Shown one piece after another: positions 1-7,629 of a DNA stretch of 64,000 bases. The translations under genes and the position numbers were made by a program. Under the pieces are notes generated by a model, which worked only from the letters and a program-made list of their open reading frames with translations, was not told where the DNA came from and ran no database searches. Source of the stretch: Wenxinia marina DSM 24838. Lineage in GTDB: Bacteria; Pseudomonadota; Alphaproteobacteria; Rhodobacterales; Rhodobacteraceae. Location: the NCBI RefSeq assembly GCF_000379485.1, contig NZ_KB902312.1, positions 62,277 to 126,276 of the forward strand, given 5' to 3'. Every line of letters begins with the position of its first letter. The stretch's first letter is position 1.

Positions 1-1740
1 CTGCAGGTCATCCTCGAGGGCGAGGCCCCGTCCGAGGCGGTGCGCTTCCGCGCCATGTCGATCGCCGGCGGCGTGGTGGATGCCAGCCGGGTCATCGACG
101 CGATGCGCGTGAAGCCGAGCGAGCAGATCGCCGCGCCCGAGTTCAAGGTCGAGATCCTGCGCCACGAGGCCGGCCTGTCCCTCATCGGCCTGATCCCCGC
201 CGACACCGACCGCGACCGGCTGACCGCGCGCCTGTCGGAAGTGGCTGACGACGCCGAGATCTCGGACTTTCTCGAGATGGCCGACTATCCGCCGCCGCCG
301 ACCTGGCGGGGCGCCATGGATTTCGCCGTGCGCGCGCTGGAGCTGCTGCCGCAGGCCAAGATCTCGGTCACGGCCGAGCGGGTCACGGTGCTGGCCCTCG
401 CCGCCAGCGAGGCCGAGAAGCGGCGGCTGGAGACGACGCTCAGCCGCGCCGCGCCGGAGGGGGTGCGGATCACGCTCGACATCGCGGCGCCGCGGCAGGT
501 GGTGACGCCGTTCACCGTGCGCTTCTCCCTCGACGCCGACGGGGCGCGGCTGGAGGCGTGCTCGGCCGACACCGACGTGGGGCAGCGGCAGATCCTGCAG
601 GCCGCCGTGGCGGCGGGGGCCGAGGGGCCGCTCGCCTGCCCGCTGGCGCTGGGCACGCCGTCGCAGACCTGGGGCGAGGCCTCCGCGATGGCGATCTCCG
701 CCGTGGCCGAGTTGGGCGGCGGCACCGTCACCCTGTCCGACGCCGACGTCCGTCTCGTCGCGGCCGAGGGGACCGATCGGGACCTCTTCGACCAGGTGGC
801 CGGGCGGCTGGAGAACGCGCTGCCCGACCTCTTCGCGCTCGACGCGGTGCTGCCCGAGACGCTCGAGGCGCCGCCGGAGGGCGCCCCCGAGTTCACCGCC
901 ACCCTGTCGGACGAGGGGGCGGTCCAGGTCCGCGGGCGGGTGCCCGACGACCTCGTGAACGGCATGATCGACAATTTCGCCCGCGCCCGGTTCGGGGCCG
1001 AGAACGTGACGATGGCCACCCGCGTGACCGAGGGGCTTCCGCAGGGCTGGTCGGTGCGCGTCCTCTCGGCGCTCGAGGCGCTGTCGATGCTGTCGAACGG
1101 GTCCGTGCAGGTCGGGCCCGACAGCCTGGAGGTGCGCGGCAACACCGGCAACGCCCAGGCGTCCGCCGAGATCTCGCGCCTGCTGCTGGAGAAGCTGGGC
1201 GAGGACGCGGATTTCGACCTCGACATCTCCTACCAGGAATCGCTGGACCCGATCGTCGGCCTGCCGACGCCCGAGGAGTGCATCCGCCGCATCGGCATCG
1301 TCACCCAACAGCGGCGCGTCCTGTTCGATCCGGGCTCGGCCACGCTGACGCGCGAGTCCGAGCAGGTGATCGACGACATCGCCGAGATCCTGCGCCAGTG
1401 CATGGACCTGCCGCTCGAGATCGCCGGCTACACCGACAGCCAGGGCAGCGAGGGCGGCAACCTGCGGCTCAGCCAGAACCGGGCGGACGCGGTGCTGACC
1501 GCGCTGCGCACGCGCCGGGTGCCGGTGGGCACGTTCACCGCCCAGGGCTATGGCGAAGTCGACCCGATTGCCGATAATGCGACCGAGGAAGGCCGCGAGG
1601 CGAACCGGCGGATCGAGTTCCGGGTGCTGCCGGCGGCCGGCGAAGAGGTGGCCGCCGACGGGGCGGAGGACGCCGAGGCCGACGTCGAGGGCGAGAATGC
1701 GGAGCCGTCCGAAGAGACGGCGGACGACGCGGCCGAATAG
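1..1740 (+). CDS. OmpA-family peptidoglycan-binding envelope protein (5' end missing)
   Basis: The reading frame is open from the first base, so the start and any signal peptide lie outside the window; at least 579 residues are present. The C-terminal part (about nt 1310-1640) is a clear OmpA-like domain: an FDPGSATLT strand, the GYTDSQGS loop, LSQNRA, and GYGE followed by NRRIEF. This domain family binds diaminopimelate in peptidoglycan from the periplasmic side. The upstream 400 residues look like repeated small alpha/beta modules, probably BON-like, which often precede OmpA domains in alphaproteobacteria; this is less certain. The last 30 residues are very acidic. The protein probably links envelope layers. 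A small membrane protein gene follows 29 bp downstream. Confidence 0.85.
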   Translation: MQVILEGEAPSEAVRFRAMSIAGGVVDASRVIDAMRVKPSEQIAAPEFKVEILRHEAGLSLIGLIPADTDRDRLTARLSEVADDAEISDFLEMADYPPPPTWRGAMDFAVRALELLPQAKISVTAERVTVLALAASEAEKRRLETTLSRAAPEGVRITLDIAAPRQVVTPFTVRFSLDADGARLEACSADTDVGQRQILQAAVAAGAEGPLACPLALGTPSQTWGEASAMAISAVAELGGGTVTLSDADVRLVAAEGTDRDLFDQVAGRLENALPDLFALDAVLPETLEAPPEGAPEFTATLSDEGAVQVRGRVPDDLVNGMIDNFARARFGAENVTMATRVTEGLPQGWSVRVLSALEALSMLSNGSVQVGPDSLEVRGNTGNAQASAEISRLLLEKLGEDADFDLDISYQESLDPIVGLPTPEECIRRIGIVTQQRRVLFDPGSATLTRESEQVIDDIAEILRQCMDLPLEIAGYTDSQGSEGGNLRLSQNRADAVLTALRTRRVPVGTFTAQGYGEVDPIADNATEEGREANRRIEFRVLPAAGEEVAADGAEDAEADVEGENAEPSEETADDAAE

Positions 1741-1769
1741 GACGGCCGAGCAAGGGGCAGGCGGGCAAC

Positions 1770-2093
1770 ATGAACCGGATGGAATTTATCTTCGCGACGG
1801 CGGTCATCCTGTTCGTCGCCTTCTGCCTCGGCTGGTTCGCCGGCTGGCTCGTCAACCGCTTCACCCGCGTGACCAAGGCCGAGATCGGCGAGCTCGACCG
1901 CATGGCGCAGGCCCTGCACGAGGCCGAGGAGACCCGCGACCAGGCGATCACCTACCTGCAGCAGCGCGAGGCCGAGATGACCACCCAGCTCAGCCAGACC
2001 GAGGCCGAGCTGCGTGCCGCCATGGACGGTCTGCGCGACGCCCGGCGCGAGGCCGAGGAGCTGCGCGCCTACATCGAGCGGCAGAACGCCTGA
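1770..2093 (+). CDS. Small membrane-anchored coiled-coil protein
   Basis: A 107-residue protein with one hydrophobic segment at residues 5-28 (FIFATAVILFVAFCLGWFAG) followed by a charged, heptad-like tail rich in Glu, Arg, Ala and Gln from about residue 38 to the end. This predicts a bitopic inner-membrane protein with a long helical coiled-coil domain. No enzymatic motif is visible and I do not recognise a named family. It lies directly behind the OmpA-type gene on the same strand, so the two may be co-transcribed and both act in envelope organisation; that is inference. No strong Shine-Dalgarno sequence precedes the chosen ATG. Confidence 0.7.
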   Translation: MNRMEFIFATAVILFVAFCLGWFAGWLVNRFTRVTKAEIGELDRMAQALHEAEETRDQAITYLQQREAEMTTQLSQTEAELRAAMDGLRDARREAEELRAYIERQNA

Positions 2094-2154
2094 GGGGCCG
2101 TCCCTTTCTCCGACTTCAGTATCGCCCCGCCCGGAACAGCCGCGCCAGCGGCCC

Positions 2155-2286
2155 GGGCAGCGTCTGGCCGCCCCCCGGCCAGACGCTTCCTCGCCACCTG
2201 GACGACGATCGAAGTCATGCGGGGGCGGCGGGATAAATCGCTCCCACCGCCGCGTCGGAGCGTCTGCCCGCGGCCAGACGCTGCCC
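2155..2286. repeat. Dispersed palindromic element, copy 1 (132 bp, 17-bp terminal inverted repeats)
   Basis: The ends are perfect inverted repeats: GGGCAGCGTCTGGCCGC on the left and its exact complement on the right. Each end also folds on itself. AGCGTCTGGCC at 2159-2169 pairs with 2177-2187 around a C-rich loop, and AGCGTCTG at 2259-2266 pairs with 2275-2282. Between the two hairpins lies a middle part of about 70 bases that is also similar in all three copies (an ACGATNGANGTC-like block, then GGGGGCGGCGGGAT). To the left, 2129-2158 adds a further GCCCGG/CCGGGC hairpin shared with copy 3. There is no coding capacity. Confidence 0.85.
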
Positions 2287-2388
2287 TCCCGTCTTCCCTG
2301 CGCAGTTCGGAGCGTCGGGGTCCCGGGGTCGGGCCCGGGACGGGTGTGACTTCGGACCCGACCGTTTCGTACGTCCCCGCCCGGCAAG

Positions 2389-2520
2389 GGGCAGCGTCTG
2401 GCCGCCCCCCGACCAGACACTTCCACGCCGCCTGGAAGACGATAGATGTCGTGGGGGGGCGGCGGGATGAAGTGCATTCACCGCCGCGTTGGAGCGTCTG
2501 ACCGCGCCCAGACGCTGCCC
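2389..2520. repeat. Dispersed palindromic element, copy 2 (132 bp)
   Basis: Same length and plan as the copy 100 bp upstream, in the same orientation. The left end is GGGCAGCGTCTGGCCGC; the right end (GCGCCCAGACGCTGCCC) has one mismatch to a perfect inverted repeat. The internal left hairpin is slightly decayed (GACCAGACACTT instead of GGCCAGACGCTT). The different substitutions show the two copies have been separate for some time and are not a recent tandem duplication. Confidence 0.85.
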
Positions 2521-2584
2521 TTCCGTCTCAGGCAGTCGAACCGGATCCGTCTGCGGCCCCCGCTCATCGCCCGCAAGCAGACCC

Positions 2585-3373
2585 CTACACCTCGAACGTC
2601 GCCAGCACCGGCACGTGGTCGGAGGGTTGCTCCCACCCACGCACGTCCTTGAGCACGCGGCTGGAATGCGCCGCCCCCGCGATGTCCGGCGTCGCCCAGA
2701 GGTGGTCGAGGCGGCGGCCCTTGTCGGCGGCGCGCCAGTCGGGCGCGCGGTAGGACCACCAGGAATAGAGCCTGCCCTCGGGGATGTGCGCCCGTGTCAC
2801 GTCGACCCAGGCCCCGGCCTCCTGCGCCTCGCCGAGATGAGCCACCTCGACCGGGGTGTGCGAGACGACGCGCAGCAGTTGCCTGTGGCTCCACACGTCG
2901 TCCTCGCGCGGGGCGACGTTCAGGTCGCCGACGAGGATCGACCGCCGCGGCGGTTCGGCGCGGAAGGCGTCGCGCATGTCGGTGAGGTAGTCGAGCTTCT
3001 GTCCGAACTTGAGGTTCACCTCGCGGTCCGGCACGTCGCCGCCGGCGGGGACGTAGAAGTTGTGGATCACCACCCCGTTCTCCAGCCGCCCCGCGATGTG
3101 CCTCGCATGGCCGAGGCCGGCATGATCCAGCGCGGAGACCTCCTCGATCGGCAGGCGGGACAGGATGGCGACGCCGTTGTAGCTCTTCTGCCCGCGGCCC
3201 AGCATCCAGCGATAGCCGAGCGCACGGAAGCGGTCGTGGGGGATCTTCTCGAACGGGGACTTGCACTCCTGCAGGCACAGGACGTCCGGCGCCGCCTCGC
3301 GCAGCAGCCGCTCGACGAGGGGCGCGCGCAGGCGGACCGAGTTGATGTTCCAGGTGGCGAGGGTGAAGGGCAT
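2585..3373 (-). CDS. xth: Exodeoxyribonuclease III
   Basis: A 262-residue cytoplasmic enzyme of the endonuclease/exonuclease/phosphatase fold. It cleaves DNA at abasic sites and removes 3'-blocking groups in base excision repair. Family motifs are present in order: WNINSVR at residues 8-14, LQECK (metal-binding Glu), YNGVAIL, GDLNVAP and the C-terminal SDHVPV with the catalytic Asp-His. The start was set at the ATG giving MPFTLATWNINS, as in ExoIII proteins; a longer open frame runs upstream but has no family match. Length is typical. It faces the coiled-coil gene across the repeat-filled gap. Confidence 0.95.
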   Translation of the reverse strand: MPFTLATWNINSVRLRAPLVERLLREAAPDVLCLQECKSPFEKIPHDRFRALGYRWMLGRGQKSYNGVAILSRLPIEEVSALDHAGLGHARHIAGRLENGVVIHNFYVPAGGDVPDREVNLKFGQKLDYLTDMRDAFRAEPPRRSILVGDLNVAPREDDVWSHRQLLRVVSHTPVEVAHLGEAQEAGAWVDVTRAHIPEGRLYSWWSYRAPDWRAADKGRRLDHLWATPDIAGAAHSSRVLKDVRGWEQPSDHVPVLATFEV

Positions 3374-3449
3374 CGGCGGGTCCGTTGGTGGCGTCCGGCC
3401 CTTCTGGTCGGACGGCGGCCGGCCCGCAACCCGGTCCCCGGAACGACGA

Positions 3450-3472
3450 CGGCCCCGCCGGGGGCGGGGCCG
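3450..3472 (-). terminator. GC-rich hairpin behind the small secreted-protein gene
   Basis: A 10-bp stem CGGCCCCGCC/GGCGGGGCCG with a 3-base loop lies about 20 bases after the stop codon of the secreted-protein gene. No T-run follows on that strand, so it may be a weak or Rho-assisted terminator or an mRNA 3'-end protector. Confidence 0.45.
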
Positions 3473-3492
3473 CGACATCGGTGGCCGGACGA

Positions 3493-3819
3493 TCAGGGCG
3501 TGATCGTATAGGTGTCGATGGCGCAGATGTTCACCACGTCGGTGACCACGTTGCCGTTCGAGAACTCCATCCGGAAGTCGTAGTTGCAGTCCACCACATT
3601 GCGGATGCGCATCGAGTAGTTCTGCCCGTTGCCGAGGACGCGGCTGCCCAGCAGTTCGTTCTCCCACGAATTGTTCGACTGGGCGGACGCCCAGAAGTTG
3701 ACGAGCGTCATGCCCGACCGGTTGCGGACGGTGATGTCCTGGGTCGACTGCGCGACGGCGGTCGTCGCTGTCAGAGCGGCGAGCGCGAGGGCGGGGACGA
3801 ATTTGCGAAACGAATACAC
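3493..3819 (-). CDS. Small secreted hypothetical protein
   Basis: A 108-residue protein with a typical Sec signal peptide: basic MYSFRKF, hydrophobic ALALAALTATTAVA, cleavage after AQ near residue 24. The mature part of about 85 residues is polar and predicted to be beta-rich, with two cysteines (in DCNYDF and NICAID) that could form a disulfide in the periplasm. The start is a GTG with a strong GGAGG Shine-Dalgarno nine bases upstream. I do not recognise the family. It is a single gene with its own hairpin behind it. Confidence 0.75.
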   Translation of the reverse strand: MYSFRKFVPALALAALTATTAVAQSTQDITVRNRSGMTLVNFWASAQSNNSWENELLGSRVLGNGQNYSMRIRNVVDCNYDFRMEFSNGNVVTDVVNICAIDTYTITP

Positions 3820-3996
3820 GTCGGTTTCCTCCTAATGATCACCACAGGCCGCCAGCACGGCCTGCGTTCTGGCGGAACGGTAAGCCGACCGGCGAATATC
3901 CGCCAAGTGATTTGTTGACGCGAGGGGAGCCAAGAGGGGGAAAGGTCCGGAAATCCGGACCGTTCGGCCGTCCGACAGGCGGGCCGTATACGAGAA

Positions 3997-4056
3997 GACC
4001 CCGGGCCGGCGCCGGCCCGGGGTCCTACGAGGGAATGAATGACGTGACCCCGTCAT
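3997..4056 (-). terminator. Two-hairpin 3' element behind the aminotransferase gene
   Basis: Reading on the minus strand after the aminotransferase stop codon there is first a small hairpin (4039-4056: ATGACG, 6-base loop, CGTCAT). A 28-bp perfect palindrome follows (3997-4024, GACCCCGGGCCGGC and its complement). The palindrome can serve as a strong terminator stem, although no T-run follows. The same two-hairpin plan occurs behind the response regulator gene. Confidence 0.5.
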
Positions 4057-4071
4057 CAAGGGCTTCGGCCA

Positions 4072-5226
4072 TCAAACGCGTTCCCCATGCGCGGGTTCCA
4101 CAGGGGTGGAGGAATCTTCGCAGGCCGTCCGCGACCACTCCGCCACCCGCGCCAGACCGGCCTGCAGCACGTCCCCGGCGCAGCCGCAGCCGATGCGGAC
4201 CGTTCCCTCCACGCCGAAGGCCGACCCCGGCGTGAAGAGGACCGAGGCCTCGGTCGCGAGCCGTTCGCAGAGCCGCGCGGAGGACAGCGGAAGATCGTAC
4301 CGCAGGAGCGCGGTCGTCCCCGCGGCGGGCGCCGTCCAGGACCAGCCCGGCGTCGCCGCGACCCACTCCGCGACCCGCGCCACGTTGGCGGCCAGCAGAT
4401 CCCGCCCGTGTCCGAGGATCGCCGGCGCCGCCTCCAGCGCCACCGCCGCGAGCAGGTCGTCGATCCGGCCGACGCTGATCGTCGTGTAGTCCCGGTGGAT
4501 CTCGACCCGTCGCAGCACCTCCTCCGGCGCGACGATCCAGCCGACCCGCAGGCCGGCGAGGGCGAACGCCTTGGACATCCCGCTGGTGGAGATACCCTTT
4601 TCATAGAGGTCGGCGACCGAGGGCGTGCTGTCCGGCGCGAGCCCCCGGTAGACCTCGTCGCACAGGAGCCAGGCGCCGGCTACTCGGGCGATCTCCACCA
4701 CCGCGCGCAACTCCTCCGCCGGGAGAAGGGCGCCGGTGGGATTGTTGGGGTTGGTCAGCGCCACCAGCCGGGTGCCGGGCGTCACCGCCTCCGCCAGCCG
4801 CTCCATGTCGAGCCGCCAGCCTGACGCTTCGTCCAGCTCCACCCGTACGAGGTCGGCGCCGAGGCTCTCGGGGATCGACGTGTGCTGCTGGTAGCTCGGC
4901 ACCACCGACACGACGCGATCCCCGACACCCACGAGCGCCTGGTAGACCAGGTGGTTCGCGCCGATGGTCCCGTGCGCGACCATGACGTTCGCCGGCGACT
5001 GCCGCGCATGCAGGGCCGCGATCGCTGTCCGCAGGCGCAGCGAGCCGGGGATCTCGCCGTAGCCGAGCCAGAGCTCCCGCACCTCGTCCATCGCGTCGGG
5101 GGCACCGGCCAGCGCCAGCATCTCGCCCACCGTCAGCGAGTGGATGCAGGTCTCGGCGAGGTTCAGCGACACCCGCGTCTCCCATTCGTTCATCCACTGC
5201 TCGACGGCGAAGGGGGCGATGTGCAT
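4072..5226 (-). CDS. PLP-dependent aminotransferase, class I/II fold
   Basis: A 384-residue cytosolic fold-type I PLP enzyme. Visible motifs are NPNNPTGA (the substrate carboxylate and cofactor loop, about residue 160), LLCDEVYRGL (Asp binding the pyridine nitrogen, Tyr) and SGMSKAFALAGLRVGW with the Schiff-base Lys. A C-terminal Arg in GTVRIGCGC may bind the substrate carboxylate. The subgroup is unclear: it resembles uncharacterised aminotransferases and, loosely, capreomycidine-synthase-like enzymes, so substrate cannot be assigned. The start ATG has GGAGAG upstream. It is transcribed in the same direction as the response regulator but is separated from it by a good terminator. Confidence 0.85.
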   Translation of the reverse strand: MHIAPFAVEQWMNEWETRVSLNLAETCIHSLTVGEMLALAGAPDAMDEVRELWLGYGEIPGSLRLRTAIAALHARQSPANVMVAHGTIGANHLVYQALVGVGDRVVSVVPSYQQHTSIPESLGADLVRVELDEASGWRLDMERLAEAVTPGTRLVALTNPNNPTGALLPAEELRAVVEIARVAGAWLLCDEVYRGLAPDSTPSVADLYEKGISTSGMSKAFALAGLRVGWIVAPEEVLRRVEIHRDYTTISVGRIDDLLAAVALEAAPAILGHGRDLLAANVARVAEWVAATPGWSWTAPAAGTTALLRYDLPLSSARLCERLATEASVLFTPGSAFGVEGTVRIGCGCAGDVLQAGLARVAEWSRTACEDSSTPVEPAHGERV

Positions 5227-5300
5227 GGGAACTCTCCGGCGGCGGGACTGTCCCGCCAGCGGACCCTGACCGGTCCGGCCGCGCATGTCACGCCGCCGGC

Positions 5301-5368
5301 AAAAGAAAACCCGGGCACGACGGCCCGGGCAAGTCCAACAGGGAGGATGGTGACGTGACCCGGTCACC
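5301..5368 (-). terminator. Rho-independent terminator of the response regulator gene
   Basis: On the minus strand a GCCCGGGC...GCCCGGG-type stem (5311-5330, loop CGTCGT) is followed by TTTTCTTTT (5301-5309), a textbook intrinsic terminator. Just upstream of it lies a small hairpin at 5349-5368 (GGTGAC/GTCACC). It matches in position and flanking sequence the one behind the aminotransferase gene, but with compensating base changes. Confidence 0.8.
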
Positions 5369-5420
5369 GGCGGGCTTCGGAGGGCGGAACGCCGCTCGGG
5401 GCGATCCGGTTTCATCCGCG

Positions 5421-6107
5421 TCAGGCGACCAGCCGGTATCCGCCGGATTCGGTCACCAGCAGGCGCGCGTTCGAGGGATCGGGCTCGATCTTCTGGCGCA
5501 GCCGGTAGATGTGCGTCTCCAGCGTGTGGGTGGTGACGCCGGCATTGTAGCCCCAGACCTCGTGCAGCAGCACGTCCCGCGGCACCACGCCCTCGGCCGA
5601 GCGGTAGAGGAACTTCAGGATGTTCGTCTCCTTCTCGGTCAGGCGCACCTTCTTCTCGTCCTCGGTGACCAGCAGCTTCTGCGCCGGGCGGAAGGAATAG
5701 GGCCCGAGCTGGAAGATCGCGTCCTCGGACTGCTCGTGCGTCCGCAGCTGGGCGCGGATCCGGGCCAGCAGGACGGGAAACTTGAACGGCTTGGTCACGT
5801 AGTCGTTCGCGCCGGCGTCGAGGCCGAGGATGGTGTCGCTGTCGCTGTCGTGGCCGGTCAGGATGATGACCGGGCACTTCACGCCCTGCTTGCGCATCAG
5901 GCGGCACAGCTCGCGCCCGTCGGTGTCGGGCAGGCCGACGTCGAGGATGACGAGGTCGAACAGCCCCGCCTTCACCTTGGTCATCGCGTCCGCGCCGTCG
6001 GTGGCCTCGAACACGTCGAAATCCTCGGTCATCACGAGCTGCTCGGACAGCGCCTCGCGCAGGTCGTCGTCGTCGTCGACGAGCAGGATCTTCTTGAGTT
6101 GTGCCAT
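5421..6107 (-). CDS. OmpR-type two-component response regulator
   Basis: A 228-residue protein with an N-terminal receiver domain (1-120) and a C-terminal winged-helix DNA-binding domain (about 130-228). Receiver landmarks are the acidic cluster VDDDDDLR, the phospho-acceptor Asp in VILDVGLPDTDG, ILTGHD, and Lys in VTKPFK. The output domain shows LTEKETNILKFL, HEVWGYN and THTLETHIYRLRQKIE as in OmpR/PhoB. No histidine kinase gene is adjacent, so it is an orphan here. It may be the CenR-type regulator conserved in Rhodobacterales (an inference from memory of the family). The second ATG was taken because GGAGAG is five bases from it and only two from the upstream GTG. Confidence 0.9.
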   Translation of the reverse strand: MAQLKKILLVDDDDDLREALSEQLVMTEDFDVFEATDGADAMTKVKAGLFDLVILDVGLPDTDGRELCRLMRKQGVKCPVIILTGHDSDSDTILGLDAGANDYVTKPFKFPVLLARIRAQLRTHEQSEDAIFQLGPYSFRPAQKLLVTEDEKKVRLTEKETNILKFLYRSAEGVVPRDVLLHEVWGYNAGVTTHTLETHIYRLRQKIEPDPSNARLLVTESGGYRLVA

Positions 6108-6297
6108 CACCGCTCTCCAGGTTTTCCGGGTCCTCCGCCCCCTTTCCGGGGTCCGGGGTTCCGCTCATGTGTGTAACAGGTACGTGTAGGGGAAGTTCCC
6201 CGTCACACGGCTCACGCAGAGGTGTCGCTGCGTGCGGAAATGTTTCAATCGCGGTGCTTTGCGCCTACATGAGCGGACCGCCAGCGAGAGAGCCGCG

Positions 6298-7386
6298 ATG
6301 AGCCTCGTTCCCAGCCTGCCAGAGCGCCTGTCCCGAGCGCGGTCCGACCTGCGGATGGGGCTGCCCGTCATCCTGGTGGGCGAGGGCGGCGCCGCGCTGG
6401 CCGCCGCGGCCGAGACGCTGGGCGCGGAGCGGCTGGCCGATCTGCGCGCGCTGGGGGCGCCGGTGCTCGCCATCACCCGCCGGCGGGCCGACACGCTGCG
6501 GGCGCGGGCGTACTCCGCCCACGTGGCGCGGGTGGTGCTGCCGGACGCGGCGGACGTGGGCTGGATCCGGGCGGTCGCCGATCCCGCCGACGACCTGAAG
6601 GTACCGCTGAAGGGCCCGCTGGAGACCGGGCGGGGCGGCGACGAGTCGCTGGCCCGCACCGCCGTCGCGCTGGCCAAGTCGGCGCGCCTCCTGCCGGCGA
6701 TGGTGCTGGTACCGCTCGCCGACGGGACCGTGCTGTCGGAGCATACGGGACTCACGCGCCTGCCCGCCGCCGCGGTCGATGCGCTGATGGGCGACGTGCC
6801 GGACGTGGCCGAGGCGATCGCGGCGAGGCTGCCGGTCGAGGCGTCCGAGCGGGCGCGGCTGCGCGTCTTCCGTCCCGGCGACGGCGGGGAAGAGCATTAC
6901 GCGGTCGAGATCGGCCGCCCCTCGCGCGACCGGCCGGTGCTGGCGCGGCTGCATTCGGCCTGCTTCACCGGCGACGTGCTCGGCTCGCTGAAATGCGATT
7001 GCGGCCCGCAGCTGCGTGCCGCGCTGGCGCAGATGGGGGCGGAGGGGGAGGGGGTGCTGCTCTACCTCAACCAGGAGGGGCGGGGGATCGGGCTGGCGAA
7101 CAAGATGCGGGCCTACTCGCTGCAGGACCAGGGGTTCGACACGGTGGAGGCGAACCACCGCCTCGGCTTCGAGGACGACGAGCGCGACTTCCGCATCGGG
7201 GCCGAGATGCTGCGCGGCATGGGCTTTGCGCGCGTGCGCCTTTTGACCAACAACCCGGCGAAGGTGGAGCGGCTGTCCGCCTGCGGCATCGAGGTGGTGG
7301 AGCGGGTGCCGCTGAAGGTCGGCGAGACCCGGTTCAACCACCACTACCTCGCGACCAAGGCGAAGAAGTCGGGGCATCTGCTGTAG
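6298..7386 (+). CDS. ribA: GTP cyclohydrolase II
   Basis: A 362-residue enzyme converting GTP to 2,5-diamino-6-ribosylamino-4(3H)-pyrimidinone phosphate, formate and pyrophosphate, the first step of riboflavin synthesis. The catalytic domain fills residues about 170-360: the zinc cysteines in [41 protein letters not shown] and LLTNNPAKV. The roughly 165-residue N-terminal part is not a functional DHBP synthase: I see no RibB acidic motif. It resembles the extension known in alphaproteobacterial RibA proteins. The ATG giving [11 protein letters not shown] was chosen; an in-frame ATG 66 bases upstream is possible. It is divergent from the response regulator across about 190 bases. Confidence 0.92.
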   Translation: MSLVPSLPERLSRARSDLRMGLPVILVGEGGAALAAAAETLGAERLADLRALGAPVLAITRRRADTLRARAYSAHVARVVLPDAADVGWIRAVADPADDLKVPLKGPLETGRGGDESLARTAVALAKSARLLPAMVLVPLADGTVLSEHTGLTRLPAAAVDALMGDVPDVAEAIAARLPVEASERARLRVFRPGDGGEEHYAVEIGRPSRDRPVLARLHSACFTGDVLGSLKCDCGPQLRAALAQMGAEGEGVLLYLNQEGRGIGLANKMRAYSLQDQGFDTVEANHRLGFEDDERDFRIGAEMLRGMGFARVRLLTNNPAKVERLSACGIEVVERVPLKVGETRFNHHYLATKAKKSGHLL

Positions 7387-7505
7387 GGGGCCTGCGCGGA
7401 GGGCGAGCCGGGCAACGCGACGACGCGACGGAAATGGCGTCGCGCGGTCGCTCCGGCAGACCGATGAGGCGAGGGCGCGCCGTCGCCTCCATCCCCACCC
7501 GTCGC

Positions 7506-7573
7506 GGGCCTGAACCCGGGACCCCGATCCATCGGTCCCTCGGTCTCGTCGAGGCCCCGGGTCAGGCCCGGGG
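7506..7573. repeat. CCCGGG-type inverted repeats in the gap after ribA
   Basis: The 243-bp gap between ribA and the convergent dehydrogenase gene has no gene. It contains GGGCCTGAACCCGGGACC near 7505-7522 and its approximate complement at 7553-7569. The latter sits inside a perfect hairpin, CCCCGGG-TCAGG-CCCGGGG (7555-7573). The same core, a CCCGGG(G)TC-GGCCCGGG hairpin, occurs at 2320-2341. It may terminate both converging transcripts. Confidence 0.55.
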
Positions 7574-7629
7574 CGGGCATTCCCACCGGCTCCGCTGCGC
7601 TTCCCGCAAGCCGTCGACGGGACACCCGC

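Larger units (their letters stand above)
2094..2584. other. 491-bp intergenic region between convergent genes, filled by repeats
   Basis: No convincing gene. The space between the coiled-coil gene and xth, whose 3' ends face each other, holds two copies of a 132-bp palindromic element. Between them is a separate perfect hairpin at 2320-2341 (GTCCCGGG, 6-base loop, CCCGGGAC). The open frames here are artefacts of GC-rich repeats: they translate the same repeat in each copy and have no codon-usage or family support. Confidence 0.8.

Noticed and set aside
285-1226. Long open frame on the minus strand opposite the OmpA-type gene, and many similar long antisense frames throughout (for example opposite leuS, the porin and feruloyl-CoA synthetase)
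   Set aside because: High GC content depletes stop codons in antisense and shifted frames. These frames encode low-complexity Arg/Pro/Ala-rich or His/Val-rich proteins with no family motif, and they overlap well-supported genes.
2094-2584. Short open frames in the repeat-filled gap
   Set aside because: They translate the palindromic element in each copy and have no coding character.
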